DNA of 39,179 bases. It comes from Natrialbaceae archaeon Tc-Br11_E2g14 (GTDB lineage Archaea; Halobacteriota; Halobacteria; Halobacteriales; Natrialbaceae). The translations under genes were made by a program, and so were the position numbers. Of this stretch, positions 15,428-23,375 are shown piece after piece. Under the pieces are notes generated by a model. It was not told the origin of the DNA. It searched no databases and saw only the letters and a program-made list of their open reading frames with translations. Position 1 is the first letter of the stretch. Every line of letters begins with the position of its first letter. The stretch spans positions 1-39,179 of the forward strand of contig LKND01000018.1 of NCBI GenBank assembly GCA_001564275.1, read 5' to 3'.

Positions 15428-16672
15428 TCAGGAAAACAGCTCTCGTGCGCTCTCGATCCCCTCGAGCAGCCGATCGACCTCTTCGCGGGTGTTGTAGACG
15501 TAAAAGGAGGCTCGCGCGGAGGCGGCCACCCCGAGTTTGTCGTGGAGCGGCTGGGTACAGTGGTCACCCGCCCGGATCGCGACCACGTGGTCGTTCATGA
15601 TCGAGGCCAGGTCGTGGGCGTGGACGGACTCGAGGTTGAAACTCACCAGCCCGCCCCGATCGGGCCCGGGCTCCGGGCCGTAGAGGTCGACGTCGCCCTC
15701 CCCGGCCAGTTGCTCGTAGGCGTAGGCGGCCAGTTCCTCCTCGTGGGCCTGGACGCGGTCCATGCCGATGTCCTCGAGATAGTCGACCGCGGCCTCGAGC
15801 CCGACGGCCTCGGCGATCGCCGGGGTCCCGGGTTCGAACTTCCAGGGGAGTTCGGCCCAGGTCGAGTCCTCGAAGGTGACCTTCTCGATCATGCCCCCGC
15901 CGTAGAGATACGGCTGGAGGGCCTCGAGGATGTGCCGTTTGCCGTACAGCACGCCGATGCCGGTGGGGCCGGCCATCTTGTGACCCGAGAACGCGTAGAA
16001 GTCGGCGTCGATGGCGGCCACGTCGACGGGCCGGGTGGGGACGGCCTGGGCCCCGTCGACGAAGATCAGCGAGCCGTGGTCGTGGGCGATGTCCGCCAGT
16101 TCGGCGACGGGGTTGACCGTGCCGAGGGTGTTCGAGACGTGGACGACGCTCACCATTGCCGTGTCGTCGGTGATACACTCGCGAGCGTGGTCCATGTCGA
16201 GGCGACCCGTCTCGTCGACACGGATGTAGCGAACCTCCGCACCCGTCCTCGCGGCGATCTGTTGCCAGGTCACGAGCGAGGCGTGGTGTTCCATCTCTGT
16301 GAGCACGACCTCGTCACCCGGGCCGAGGTGCTCGAGGCCCCAGGCGTAGGCCACGAGGTTCTCGCTCTCGGTGGTATTCTTGGTGAAGACGACCTCCTCG
16401 CGGCCGTCGGCCCCGATGAAGTCGGCGACGCGGTCGTGGGCCTCCTCGTAGGCGACCGAGGCCTCCTGGCTGAGGTGGTGGATCCCCCGGTGGACGTTCG
16501 CGTTGGTCTGGCGGTAGTAGTCGCTCATCGCGTCGACGACGGGGTCGGGCGTCTGGGTCGTCGCTGCGTTGTCCAGGTACACCAACTGCGTGCCGTCGAA
16601 CGCCCGCTCGAGGATGGGGTACTCCGCTCGAATGCGAGCGGTGTCGAGGGACTCGACCTGTTGATGGCTCAT
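15428..16672 (-). CDS. sufS: SufS-type cysteine desulfurase
   Basis: A PLP enzyme that takes sulfur from L-cysteine as a persulfide for Fe-S cluster assembly. The 414 residues are full length for group II desulfurases. The N-terminal YLDNAATTQTP, EMEHHASLVTWQQI with the cofactor-stacking His, DGAQAVPTRP with the cofactor Asp, and AFSGHKMAGPTGIGVLYG with the PLP Lys near residue 231 are all present. The catalytic Cys is in RAGDHCTQPL near residue 372, the SufS position. The usual partners sufB, sufC and sufD are not adjacent, so they must be elsewhere. The ATG at 16672 is preceded by a TATA-like GTTTTGTC at 16694-16701. Confidence 0.95.
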   Translation of the reverse strand: MSHQQVESLDTARIRAEYPILERAFDGTQLVYLDNAATTQTPDPVVDAMSDYYRQTNANVHRGIHHLSQEASVAYEEAHDRVADFIGADGREEVVFTKNTTESENLVAYAWGLEHLGPGDEVVLTEMEHHASLVTWQQIAARTGAEVRYIRVDETGRLDMDHARECITDDTAMVSVVHVSNTLGTVNPVAELADIAHDHGSLIFVDGAQAVPTRPVDVAAIDADFYAFSGHKMAGPTGIGVLYGKRHILEALQPYLYGGGMIEKVTFEDSTWAELPWKFEPGTPAIAEAVGLEAAVDYLEDIGMDRVQAHEEELAAYAYEQLAGEGDVDLYGPEPGPDRGGLVSFNLESVHAHDLASIMNDHVVAIRAGDHCTQPLHDKLGVAASARASFYVYNTREEVDRLLEGIESARELFS

Positions 16673-16693
16673 TGGATGAGTAGAAGAACCGGA

Positions 16694-16701
16694 GACAAAA
16701 C
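16694..16701 (-). promoter_or_regulatory. TATA-like element of sufS
   Basis: Minus-strand GTTTTGTC is centred about 25 bases before the ATG at 16672, in a 164-base spacer with no other visible signal. Confidence 0.45.
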
Positions 16702-16836
16702 ACTCCTTCGGTCACGGCCGTCTGTCCGGATCGGATGCCACTCGAGGTTCGTCATCGAGACCGTTTCGGTCGTCACCTCCCGCTGCATGCCTCTCTCGAA
16801 TCGCCAATCACCGGTACCACGGAACCACAACCCGTC

Positions 16837-17718
16837 TCAGGCGTCGACCTCGAGCAAGCGCGCGTCACAGTCGTTGCAGGTGATGGCGTAGACCTCGTAG
16901 GATCGACAGCAGGACTCGACGGTTTCGGCGTCGATGGAGATCGCGCCACCGCAGGTCGGACACTGCTCCAGAAAGGCCCGCAGACCGCCCGCGAGCTGGC
17001 TCCGCTGTTCGATCGGGTACGTCTCCCAGTCGGGCACGCGCTCGGCCAGCACGTCCATCCCGGCGATGTCCGCGATCAGTGCGCCCTCGGACTCCCAGCG
17101 GGCGGCGACGCGCCCCTCGAGACGGACGACGACGTGATCCGTCGGCTTACCAGTGTTGACCGCGACGGTTTCAGCGTCGGCGTCGAGCAGGTGAGCGACC
17201 TGCTGGCGACGTCGCCCCTCGATCACGTCGTCCATCGCCGCCCGCCACGCCTCGCGCACGTCGGCGACGAGACAGAGGTCGTCCTCGTCGGCACAGGGTT
17301 CGACGACGCCCGCCGACAGCAGCGCTTGCTCGGGACTGACGCGCCGTTCGCGCCCGTGAGTCGAGTCCGGATCCTGGTCGGTGGCCGCCTCGTCCGCACT
17401 GGCGGCGAGGCCCTCACCGTCGACCTCGGTCTCGAGGCCGTACCCCTCGGGTGCCTTGTCGAATTTCGCCAGCAGCCAGTCGGGAAAGTACCGCTTCGTG
17501 AGCGTGGGCGTGCCCGGCACGAGGTAGCCACGGAAGTAGATCGCTAGCACGGACACGAGGAAGACGAGACCGCCCGCAGGCGGGAAGAACACGCCAGCGC
17601 CAACAGCCAGCACTGCGGCGATAACCAGGTTGACTGCCGTACAGGGGACACAGCGATTCTCGCCCGTGTAGGCCGGTTGCCGGAGCCGCTCGAGCGCTCG
17701 CGTGATCGTCGGATGCAT
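16837..17718 (-). CDS. Membrane-anchored zinc-ribbon protein of unknown function
   Basis: A 293-residue protein. The N-terminal 30 residues include NRCVPCTAVN. Two hydrophobic helices (NLVIAAVLAVGAGVFFP and GLVFLVSVLAIYFRGYLVPG) follow, then a cytosolic region with an acidic linker near residue 105 and a mixed domain. The C-terminal zinc ribbon has CPTCGG, SCC and CNDC. The Cys pairs at both ends are spaced as metal ligands. The protein is conserved in style with haloarchaeal proteins of unknown function. The ATG at 17718 is chosen because ATATTTTTGA lies 27 bases upstream; the in-frame ATG at 17730 lies closer to that element. It is followed by sufS after 164 bases, but a role in Fe-S biology is only a guess. 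Confidence 0.78.
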   Translation of the reverse strand: MHPTITRALERLRQPAYTGENRCVPCTAVNLVIAAVLAVGAGVFFPPAGGLVFLVSVLAIYFRGYLVPGTPTLTKRYFPDWLLAKFDKAPEGYGLETEVDGEGLAASADEAATDQDPDSTHGRERRVSPEQALLSAGVVEPCADEDDLCLVADVREAWRAAMDDVIEGRRRQQVAHLLDADAETVAVNTGKPTDHVVVRLEGRVAARWESEGALIADIAGMDVLAERVPDWETYPIEQRSQLAGGLRAFLEQCPTCGGAISIDAETVESCCRSYEVYAITCNDCDARLLEVDA

Positions 17719-17740
17719 ACTCGAGGGCATCGGGGGCGGA

Positions 17741-17750
17741 TCAAAAATAT
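17741..17750 (-). promoter_or_regulatory. TATA box of the zinc-ribbon gene
   Basis: Minus-strand ATATTTTTGA is centred 27 bases before the ATG at 17718 and is strongly AT-rich for this genome. Confidence 0.65.
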
Positions 17751-17802
17751 CCTCGGTTCCGTGCTGTGGTGACGTGGCTCATTCCTGTGTGGGAAGCCTC
17801 GT

Positions 17803-18420
17803 TCACGGCTCGAACAGCCCATCGACGTCCTCGCGTCGTTGCTGTCGGCGGTCGACGTGTGCCTCGAGGCGGTCGACGATCAGCCGTCGATTGTCCGCAT
17901 CGGTGGTGAAATCGACGAGCAGCGCCAGCAACCGACTCGAGTCGCGCTCGGTGAGGTCCTCCCTCGCGAACGCGATCGCCCGGTCGATCATCGCCTCGTC
18001 CTCACCCAGCTCCTCGGCGAGTACGCCGGCGGCGATGAAGATCTCCCCAGGTGTGAGATCGGCCAGCCTGAGCACCGTCCCCTCGTGCGTGAGCGCGAGC
18101 GGTGGCCGGCGCTCGATGACCGCTGGATCGGTCGCGAGCGTCTCGAGGAAGTCACGGACTGGGGCCACGTTCACACCCCTGTAGGCAGGAGAAAGCGGGC
18201 CCAGGTACGTGCCCGCGCTCTCGGCCAGGCCGGTCGATCCCTCCCAGTTGCGGCGGTTGGCGTGGTAGACCGCGGCCGTGAACTGGATCAGCCCGTGGAG
18301 CAGGCGTTCGTCGTCGGTGTCGGCCTCGAGTTCGAGCCAGCGGGCCTCCCAGGCGTCGTGGGCGGCGTGGTGGTGGCCGTCGTTGTAGATGGCGATCCCG
18401 GCCCGGAGCGCGTCGCGCAT
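17803..18420 (-). CDS. DUF309 family protein
   Basis: A 205-residue helical protein starting MRDALRAGIAIYNDG. The DUF309 signature HHHAAHDAWEARWLELE lies near residue 16 and is followed by LLHGLIQFTAAVYHANRRNW. His and Glu residues on the first helices look like a conserved polar cluster, but no enzyme activity is established for the family. The C-terminal half (residues 100-205) is a haloarchaeal extension with helical, acidic character. The ATG at 18420 gives the usual N-terminus; an in-frame GTG at 18444 is the alternative, and the minus-strand TATA-like GTTTATACC at 18486-18493 is compatible with either. Confidence 0.86.
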   Translation of the reverse strand: MRDALRAGIAIYNDGHHHAAHDAWEARWLELEADTDDERLLHGLIQFTAAVYHANRRNWEGSTGLAESAGTYLGPLSPAYRGVNVAPVRDFLETLATDPAVIERRPPLALTHEGTVLRLADLTPGEIFIAAGVLAEELGEDEAMIDRAIAFAREDLTERDSSRLLALLVDFTTDADNRRLIVDRLEAHVDRRQQRREDVDGLFEP

Positions 18421-18848
18421 GTTCGACCATTGGGTCGGTGGCACATGAATGACTCGCGGGGGCTCGCCGCGGTGTGGACGGTCATGGTATAAACGGGGTA
18501 GCGAGGGAGCCGGATCCGGCGGTCACTATGGGTCGATAATACATGGGAAGGCCGGATACGTGCCGCCTCCGGCGGGGCGGGCAGCCAACAGTGGTACGCG
18601 AGGAGGGGGTGGCGGGGAATCCACCCCGGCCGGTTACTCGTCGGTCGGCCCCGAGTTCAGGGGGGACCGCGGGCACCGCCACCGGCCACGGCGGTAACAG
18701 ACCCGAGGTTGTGACCCGGTATCAGTATGGACCCACTGCAGGATGATAACTGGGGGCTACGACGTGGTAGCGGCTCCCTTCGGCCGACTCTCGACCCTCG
18801 AGCGGTGGCCGGCACCGACCAGACGAGGGCCCCACCGATCGTGGCACC
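18421..18848. other. GC-rich intergenic region with several hairpins
   Basis: 428 bases without a convincing protein gene. It contains GTTTATACC on the minus strand (TATAAA on plus) near 18487-18493. It also has three compact inverted repeats: GCCGGATCCGGC at 18509-18520, GGGGTGG/CCACCCC at 18606-18612 and 18621-18627, and ACCGCC/GGCGGT at 18675-18680 and 18690-18695. It does not show the GGAAAGTCC-type core of RNase P RNA or the GGAAG...AGCAG core of SRP RNA. It might encode an unrecognised structured RNA or be plain spacer. Confidence 0.4.
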
Positions 18849-19946
18849 CTATCCCTCGAACCCCGTCTCCCAGCGGAAGGTCCCGTTGCGCTGGACGACC
18901 TCGCCATCGACCTCCAGCCGGGCATCTTCGCTCACGTCGGTGATCATATCGGTGTGGACGGCCGATTCGTTGCCGGACTCCCCCTCGGGGAGGCAGGCGT
19001 CGTAGGCCCGTCCGACCGCCAGGTGGACCGTGTCCCCCATCTTCTCGTCGAAGAGGATGTTGTCGGTAAAGCGGTCGATCCCGCGATTCATGCCGATACC
19101 CAGTTCCCCCAGTCGCCGGGCACCTGGGTCGGTCTCGAGAATCGCGCCCAGGGCGTCCTCGCCCTCGCCGGCCTCGAAATCGACGACCTCGCCCCCGTCG
19201 AACTCGAGGCGGACGTCGCGGACGGCCGCGCCGTTGATCGTCATCGGGACGTCGAAGGTGACGACACCCTCGGTGTCGTACGGGGCGGTAAAGACCTCGC
19301 CGCTGGGCAGGTTGTGGGAGTCATAGCGAACGGAGGCCGCGCTGTTGACGGCCGTTCGGCCCTCGATGGACATGGTCAGGTCCGTGCCGGGTTTCACCAG
19401 GCGAACGGTCGACCCCGCATCGAGGATGTCCTTCATGTTCGCCATCTCCGCGGCCAGTGACTCCCAGTCCCGGAGGATGGCGTCGTAGGCGAAGTCACGG
19501 TACTCCTCGTAGGCCATCCCGGCCTGCTGGGCGAGGGATCTGGTCGGGTGACGCGTGGATACCCATCGGGTGTCGTAGCGGGCTTCCCGGACTCCGCTGT
19601 GCGCTTTCCGATGGGCTCCCTGGAGCTCACCAGGCACGTCGGCCATCGCTGCGGTGTTGCGGCCACCACCGATCGAGAGGACCACGTCGGCCCCCTCGTA
19701 CAATCCGAGTTCGTGCGCCGGGTCCTCGTCGAAGTCACCGTCGTGGGCTGTGAGGTAGGCCCTGGTGAGTTCGGCCGAACTGTACGTCGCCAGCAGGTTC
19801 GCGCCTCGCTCGCCGAGTTCCCTGGCCACGGCGACCGCCAGGTCGTGGGCGTCGGGCCCCACCGACACCACGACGTCGTCACCCGCTTCGACCTGGGCGC
19901 TCCAGTCGACCAGCACCGCCGCGTGTTCGCGAACGCGTTCGTCCAT
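18849..19946 (-). CDS. M29-family aminopeptidase
   Basis: A 365-residue metallo-aminopeptidase of the M29 (AmpS/AmpT) family, cytosolic, releasing N-terminal residues from peptides. It starts MDERVREHAAVLVDWSAQVE. The family motifs are in order in the C-terminal half: LPSGEVFTAP, then the GIGMN segment, FDEKMGDTVHLAVGRAYDAC and ESAVHTDMITD. These provide the Glu, Glu, His, His and Asp ligands of the two-metal site known from the Thermus enzyme. The N-terminal half has the VGPDAHDLAVAVARELGERG segment. Length is normal for the family. The ATG at 19946 is preferred because the open frame upstream is not acidic, and CTTTAGG lies about 27 bases upstream. Confidence 0.92.
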   Translation of the reverse strand: MDERVREHAAVLVDWSAQVEAGDDVVVSVGPDAHDLAVAVARELGERGANLLATYSSAELTRAYLTAHDGDFDEDPAHELGLYEGADVVLSIGGGRNTAAMADVPGELQGAHRKAHSGVREARYDTRWVSTRHPTRSLAQQAGMAYEEYRDFAYDAILRDWESLAAEMANMKDILDAGSTVRLVKPGTDLTMSIEGRTAVNSAASVRYDSHNLPSGEVFTAPYDTEGVVTFDVPMTINGAAVRDVRLEFDGGEVVDFEAGEGEDALGAILETDPGARRLGELGIGMNRGIDRFTDNILFDEKMGDTVHLAVGRAYDACLPEGESGNESAVHTDMITDVSEDARLEVDGEVVQRNGTFRWETGFEG

Positions 19947-20283
19947 ACCCGACGGTCTCGAGCGATCACCTAAAGCCCACGCGTTTCGGTGGGCGCTGCC
20001 GGCTGTGGGCTGGCGGCGTCGGCTGTCGACTGGAGGCCCCGTCCCTCGAGTTGCTGGGAGAGCTATCCGTGACCGATGGGCATCGGCATGGGTACTGACC
20101 CCCACCAGCGTCGACTCCTGGCACGCGTTCGAGGCGTCCTCATCTTCGGCTGACCTCGAGGGCTCCCCGCTGCCCCGACAGTTCGACGACTGTAGCGTCG
20201 TGGTACTGCGTCGATAGTGTTAGTACACATTCTGTAGTGAGTCGGTGGCAACGATTTTACCGCGGGCCGTCCCATGATCAGGC
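19947..20283. other. Divergent intergenic region between aminopeptidase and HIT gene
   Basis: 337 bases with no conserved gene visible. The aminopeptidase end has the TATA-like CTTTAGG (minus strand) near 19969-19975. The HIT end has GATTTTAC at 20253-20260, preceded by an AT-rich stretch, ATAGTGTTAGTACACATTC, near 20214-20232 that could hold regulator sites. Confidence 0.5.
20253..20260 (+). promoter_or_regulatory. TATA box of the HIT gene
   Basis: GATTTTAC is centred about 27 bases before the ATG at 20284, indicating a leaderless transcript. Confidence 0.65.
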
Positions 20284-20703
20284 ATGCCCACCATCTTCAG
20301 CCAGATCGTCGACGGGGATATCCCCGCCCGAGTCGTCCACGAGGACGAAACGACGTTCGCGTTCCTCGATGCAAACCCGCTCGCGCCGGGTCACACCCTC
20401 GTGATTCCCAAGGCGGACCACGGGCGGTTGAACGACATCCCTGTCGAGGAAGCGGCGGACCTCTACGCCACGATTCACCGCCTGATCCCGGCCGTCGAGG
20501 CGGCCGTCGATGCCGATGCGACCACCGTGGCGTTCAACAACGGCGAGGCGGCGGGCCAGGAGGTGCCCCACGTGCACTGTCACATCGTGCCGCGGTTCGA
20601 GGGCGACGGCGGCGGCCCGATTCACGCCATCGCGGGGGAGACGCCCGACCTCGCCGACGACGAACTGGACGACATCGCCGACGCGATCGGGGACCGGGTC
20701 TGA
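20284..20703 (+). CDS. HIT-family nucleotide hydrolase/transferase
   Basis: A 139-residue HIT (histidine triad) protein starting MPTIFSQIVDGDIPARVVHE. Members hydrolyse nucleotide phosphoramidates or dinucleoside polyphosphates. The fold signatures are FAFLDANPLAPGHTLVIPK near residue 25 and the triad HVHCHIVPR at about residues 96-104, where the central His is the nucleophile. The C-terminal extension after the triad is acidic and ends DIADAIGDRV. Length and motif spacing match the Hint/Fhit-like archaeal group; the physiological substrate cannot be read from sequence. It is flanked by the divergent aminopeptidase gene and a small membrane-protein gene. Confidence 0.93.
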   Translation: MPTIFSQIVDGDIPARVVHEDETTFAFLDANPLAPGHTLVIPKADHGRLNDIPVEEAADLYATIHRLIPAVEAAVDADATTVAFNNGEAAGQEVPHVHCHIVPRFEGDGGGPIHAIAGETPDLADDELDDIADAIGDRV

Positions 20704-20845
20704 TTGTCCGTACAAGATTGGTACGCTCCGTGAAGCGACGATCGGACCCAATCTAACGGGCGAGGCGAGGGCGTGGGTACTCGAGCGCTCGGGTTCGCGT
20801 GTTCCCCGCCGCTGGAATTATGACCCTCGAGTGTGAGCCAGGCGT

Positions 20846-21085
20846 ATGTTCGGCCTGGCTGGCTTCGCCGACCGGTTTCGGGCGCATCCGGTGGCGGCGA
20901 CGATCGAGCTCGGAAGCTTTCTGGGGTGTTTCGCCCTGGTGTTCGCGACCCTGGTTGCCGTGGCGAGTGGACCGCCGGCTGGCTCGCTCGAGGCGGATTG
21001 GCTGTGGCTCGCGATCGTCGCCGCCGGCGGGTTCTTCGTCGTGTTCTGGACAGCACTCGTGCCGCTGTACGAGTGGAGCCTGTGA
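20846..21085 (+). CDS. Small two-helix membrane protein
   Basis: A 79-residue protein starting MFGLAGFADRFRAHPVAAT. Two hydrophobic helices are clear (LGSFLGCFALVFATLVAVAS and WLWLAIVAAGGFFVVFWTAL), joined by a short polar loop, GPPAGSLEAD, and ending PLYEWSL. I recognise no named family with certainty. AATTATGA about 28 bases before the ATG is a plausible TATA box, which supports this start. It converges with purO, leaving 94 bases between the stops. Confidence 0.72.
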   Translation: MFGLAGFADRFRAHPVAATIELGSFLGCFALVFATLVAVASGPPAGSLEADWLWLAIVAAGGFFVVFWTALVPLYEWSL

Positions 21086-21179
21086 TGGGGACGGTCGGAC
21101 GGTGAGGCGGTCAGGCCGTCAGGCCGATGGATCATCGGATCGTGCGTGTGGCTCTCCGACGTTTACCGCCCGGCGGATG

Positions 21180-21770
21180 TCATTGCCCGTTGTCGATCGC
21201 CGTCTCGAACCCCTCGTCGGTGCGAACGACGCCGGCCGCACAGACTGCGTGTTCGAACTCGGCCTCGAGGGCCGTCGCCGCCGCTTCTTGGGCGCTCGAG
21301 ACGTCGAACGCATGGGGTTCAGGGCTGTCCATTTCGTAGGTCGCCACGAGCGTCGGCTCCGCGACGGTGTCGACGAGCAGGGCATCGCGCCGGACGGTGG
21401 CGATGCGGGCCTCGCCATCGGCGTCCATCGTCGCGGCGATCCGGGGCGTGTCGTAGTCGTCCTTCTCGAAGTCGAGTGCCAGGAGGGCGGTCGCGAGGGC
21501 GTCCCGGGCGGGATAGCCAAGCTCGAGTTTCTCCGCGATGGGGTCGACGTGGGAGCCGTTCCCGAAGGCGACGGTCTCGCCCGTCGGCGTCTCGACGACG
21601 CGCAGGCAGTTGTAGGCGACGTAGGGGTTGTCCGTCTCGGGGGCAGCCGGCGTCGGGCCCACGGTGAGCGCCTCGTCTCGAGCCGTGATCTGGCGGTTGG
21701 GGAACGAACGCGAGGAGACGCGGTAGGCTCCGGCGTCCGGACCGACGACGACGAATCGACCGATGTACAT
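21180..21770 (-). CDS. purO: Archaeal IMP cyclohydrolase
   Basis: PurO closes FAICAR to IMP, the last step of de novo purine synthesis, and is the archaeal replacement for the cyclohydrolase half of PurH. The 196 residues begin [20 protein letters not shown] and include the diagnostic [31 protein letters not shown] and [20 protein letters not shown]. Length is that of the family. The ATG at 21770 is the standard N-terminus; the open frame extends upstream to 21818 but CTATTTTCC about 30 bases upstream of 21770 supports the internal start. No other purine gene is adjacent, although prs in this window supplies the PRPP for the pathway. Confidence 0.95.
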   Translation of the reverse strand: MYIGRFVVVGPDAGAYRVSSRSFPNRQITARDEALTVGPTPAAPETDNPYVAYNCLRVVETPTGETVAFGNGSHVDPIAEKLELGYPARDALATALLALDFEKDDYDTPRIAATMDADGEARIATVRRDALLVDTVAEPTLVATYEMDSPEPHAFDVSSAQEAAATALEAEFEHAVCAAGVVRTDEGFETAIDNGQ

Positions 21771-21940
21771 ACACGCTCGATGGGCATCTCGCGGGAAAAT
21801 AGGTGTCGGTCTGTACACGGGCTCGGTTCAACGGGTCTCCGCTAACCGTCTCTCCCCGAGAGGAGCCACCGATTCGCCGACCGGAGAACCGGCTCGAGGC
21901 GATAGCTTGACCATCCGGCCAGTCGTATCGCCAGAGTAGC

Positions 21941-22258
21941 ATGTTCCCGCTCTCCACGACCTCGGCCATCGGCGACGGTCCGGCCGAGCCACTGGCGTAC
22001 ACCGACGTGACTCTCTACGGCGACGCCGACAACGAGGATGTCCTCTACGAGGGCCCCGTCTTGATCCACGGAAACGGCTGGCTCGAGGTCGAGGGCGGGC
22101 GGCTGCTCTCGCCCGCCGCCGTCCATCACCTCGACATCTACGACGACGACCCACCGTGGGGTCGGGTGGAGGGCCCCGAGGAACCCCGTGAGTCACGCGA
22201 AACACCCAATCACGGGGAACGCGGCCACGACAACAGAACCAACCGGTTCCGGCCGTGA
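21941..22258 (+). CDS. Acidic hypothetical protein
   Basis: A 105-residue protein, MFPLSTTSAIGDGPAEPLAY, with beta-strand-like segments (TDVTLYGDADNEDVLYEGPV, GNGWLEVEGGRLLSP) and HHLDIYDDD, then a polar tail rich in Glu, Arg and Pro. The strand alternation in the first 75 residues resembles a small beta barrel. No family is recognised. It is divergent from purO, and its acidic composition supports coding. The tail after residue 80 may be variable. tRNA-Gln follows 53 bases after the stop. Confidence 0.65.
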   Translation: MFPLSTTSAIGDGPAEPLAYTDVTLYGDADNEDVLYEGPVLIHGNGWLEVEGGRLLSPAAVHHLDIYDDDPPWGRVEGPEEPRESRETPNHGERGHDNRTNRFRP

Positions 22259-22275
22259 TCGCCGAAAGACGACAC

Positions 22276-22284
22276 GCATAAGTA
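22276..22284 (+). promoter_or_regulatory. TATA-like element of tRNA-Gln
   Basis: GCATAAGTA is centred about 32 bases before the first base of the mature tRNA, suitable for a short leader removed by RNase P. Confidence 0.5.
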
Positions 22285-22311
22285 GACCCCAGCCGAATTT
22301 CCGTTGCACGC

Positions 22312-22384
22312 AGACCCATGGGGTAGCGGCCAATCCTGAAGCCTTCTGGGGGCTTCGACCCAGGTTCGAATCCTGGTGGGTCTA
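22312..22384 (+). tRNA. tRNA-Gln, anticodon CTG
   Basis: A full cloverleaf can be drawn. The acceptor stem AGACCCA pairs with TGGGTCT, and the discriminator is A at 22384. The D arm follows as GGGTAGCGGCCAATCCT. The anticodon stem AAGCC pairs with GGCTT around the loop TTCTGGG, giving anticodon CTG (codon CAG, Gln). The T arm is CCAGG-TTCGAAT-CCTGG. The 3' CCA is not encoded. No intron is present. It closely resembles the tRNA-Gln I remember from other haloarchaea. Confidence 0.95.
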
Positions 22385-22519
22385 CTTCTCGTGGTTCATC
22401 TCGAGACATACCAACGAGCAGTCGGCCACTCTCCAGTGGAAACGATGGGGTGTGCGAACGCGTTCACACGATCTGGGCCGGACCACAACGGTTAGACGAC
22501 TCGAGTCCGTGTCTCGGGT

Positions 22520-23221
22520 ATGCAGCGTCGTACGTTCGTCTCGACGGCTCTCGCGGTCGCTGGGGTGACGGCCCTCGCTGGTTGCACCGACGGCGCGGGA
22601 GAGGACGACGGCCCCGGTGGGTACGAGACCGGTACCTACGACGGTCGATCGGTCCCGCTGGCCCCACTCGCCGACGTACACGAGTGGTACGAAGATGGAA
22701 CGGTCCGGATCGTGGACACTCGTGGCCCCGGACAGTACGGCTCGGGGCATATCGAGGGTGCGGTCCTGAGCCCGCCACCGTCGGACGGCGATCGGGACGA
22801 CACGCTCGCCGACTGGGACCGCGAGGACCGCATCGTCACCTACTGTGACTGTCCCCACTCGCTGGCGGTGATGCGGGGGAGTCAGTTGCTCGCCGATGGA
22901 TTCGAGGCTGTCTACGCCCTCGACGACGGCTTTCCCGCCTGGGAGGAGGCCGGCTATCCCGTCGAGAGCGATACCGAGGCCGAGATCGAGACCCACCGGA
23001 TCGTCGGGGAGAGCGATCCGCGCCACGCCGAGGACTACGTCTGGGTGCGGACGGCAGACGGCGATCAGGTCGAAATCGCCCAGATCGAAGCCGACGGCAG
23101 CTACGAACTGACGATCCGCTTTGCGGACGTCGATGCCGACTCCCTGCTCCACCTCGAGGCGCCCGACTACGAACGGGAGGCCACCCTCGGAGTGTTGACG
23201 AGCGGCCCGGTGGTCGCCTGA
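22520..23221 (+). CDS. Tat lipoprotein with a rhodanese domain
   Basis: A 233-residue exported protein. The N-terminus MQRRTFVSTALAVAGVTALA is a Tat signal ending in the lipobox LAGC, with an acidic Gly-rich spacer (TDGAGEDDGPGG). The rhodanese domain spans about residues 45-150: RIVDTRGPGQYGSGHIEGAV, VTYCDCPHSLAVMRGSQLL with the active-site Cys in the CDCPHS loop, and ALDDGFPAWEEAGYPV. The loop lacks the GxR of classical thiosulfate sulfurtransferases, so activity is uncertain. A C-terminal beta-rich region of about 80 residues (THRIVGESDPRHAEDYVW) is not recognised. GGTTAGAC about 28 bases upstream is a possible TATA box. It lies downstream of tRNA-Gln. Confidence 0.87.
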   Translation: MQRRTFVSTALAVAGVTALAGCTDGAGEDDGPGGYETGTYDGRSVPLAPLADVHEWYEDGTVRIVDTRGPGQYGSGHIEGAVLSPPPSDGDRDDTLADWDREDRIVTYCDCPHSLAVMRGSQLLADGFEAVYALDDGFPAWEEAGYPVESDTEAEIETHRIVGESDPRHAEDYVWVRTADGDQVEIAQIEADGSYELTIRFADVDADSLLHLEAPDYEREATLGVLTSGPVVA

Positions 23222-23375
23222 CTGGACCGGAACCTGGGTTTCGGTGGATCGATTCCGGCCGAACCCGTCCATTGGCATGACCGTCACTCGAGTCGAGGGA
23301 CGAGCGATTGAGGTGTCTCGAGCCCCTACGTATTCCGTATAGCCAGCCAACCGCACCACCACTCACGAGACACCA

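Noticed and set aside
15080-16891. A 603-codon open frame opposite the dut-like gene and sufS
   Set aside because: It is antisense to two genes with intact catalytic motifs, and its translation shows no recognisable domain.
18480-18780. RNase P RNA or SRP (7S) RNA in the hairpin-rich gap
   Set aside because: The conserved core sequences of either RNA are absent on both strands. A superficially similar GGCCGAAGGGAGCCGC on the minus strand lacks the AGCAG element of SRP helix 8.
2958-20227. The 11-mer TGTACTAACAC at 2958-2968 recurring in inverse orientation at 20217-20227
   Set aside because: Many 11-base matches are expected by chance in 39 kb, and the flanks do not extend the similarity.
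22282-22386. 9-bp inverted repeat AGTAGACCC/GGGTCTACT flanking tRNA-Gln, possible integration site or leader decoy
   Set aside because: The left copy overlaps the likely TATA element and would not be transcribed; no integrase or direct repeat of the tRNA 3' end is present.
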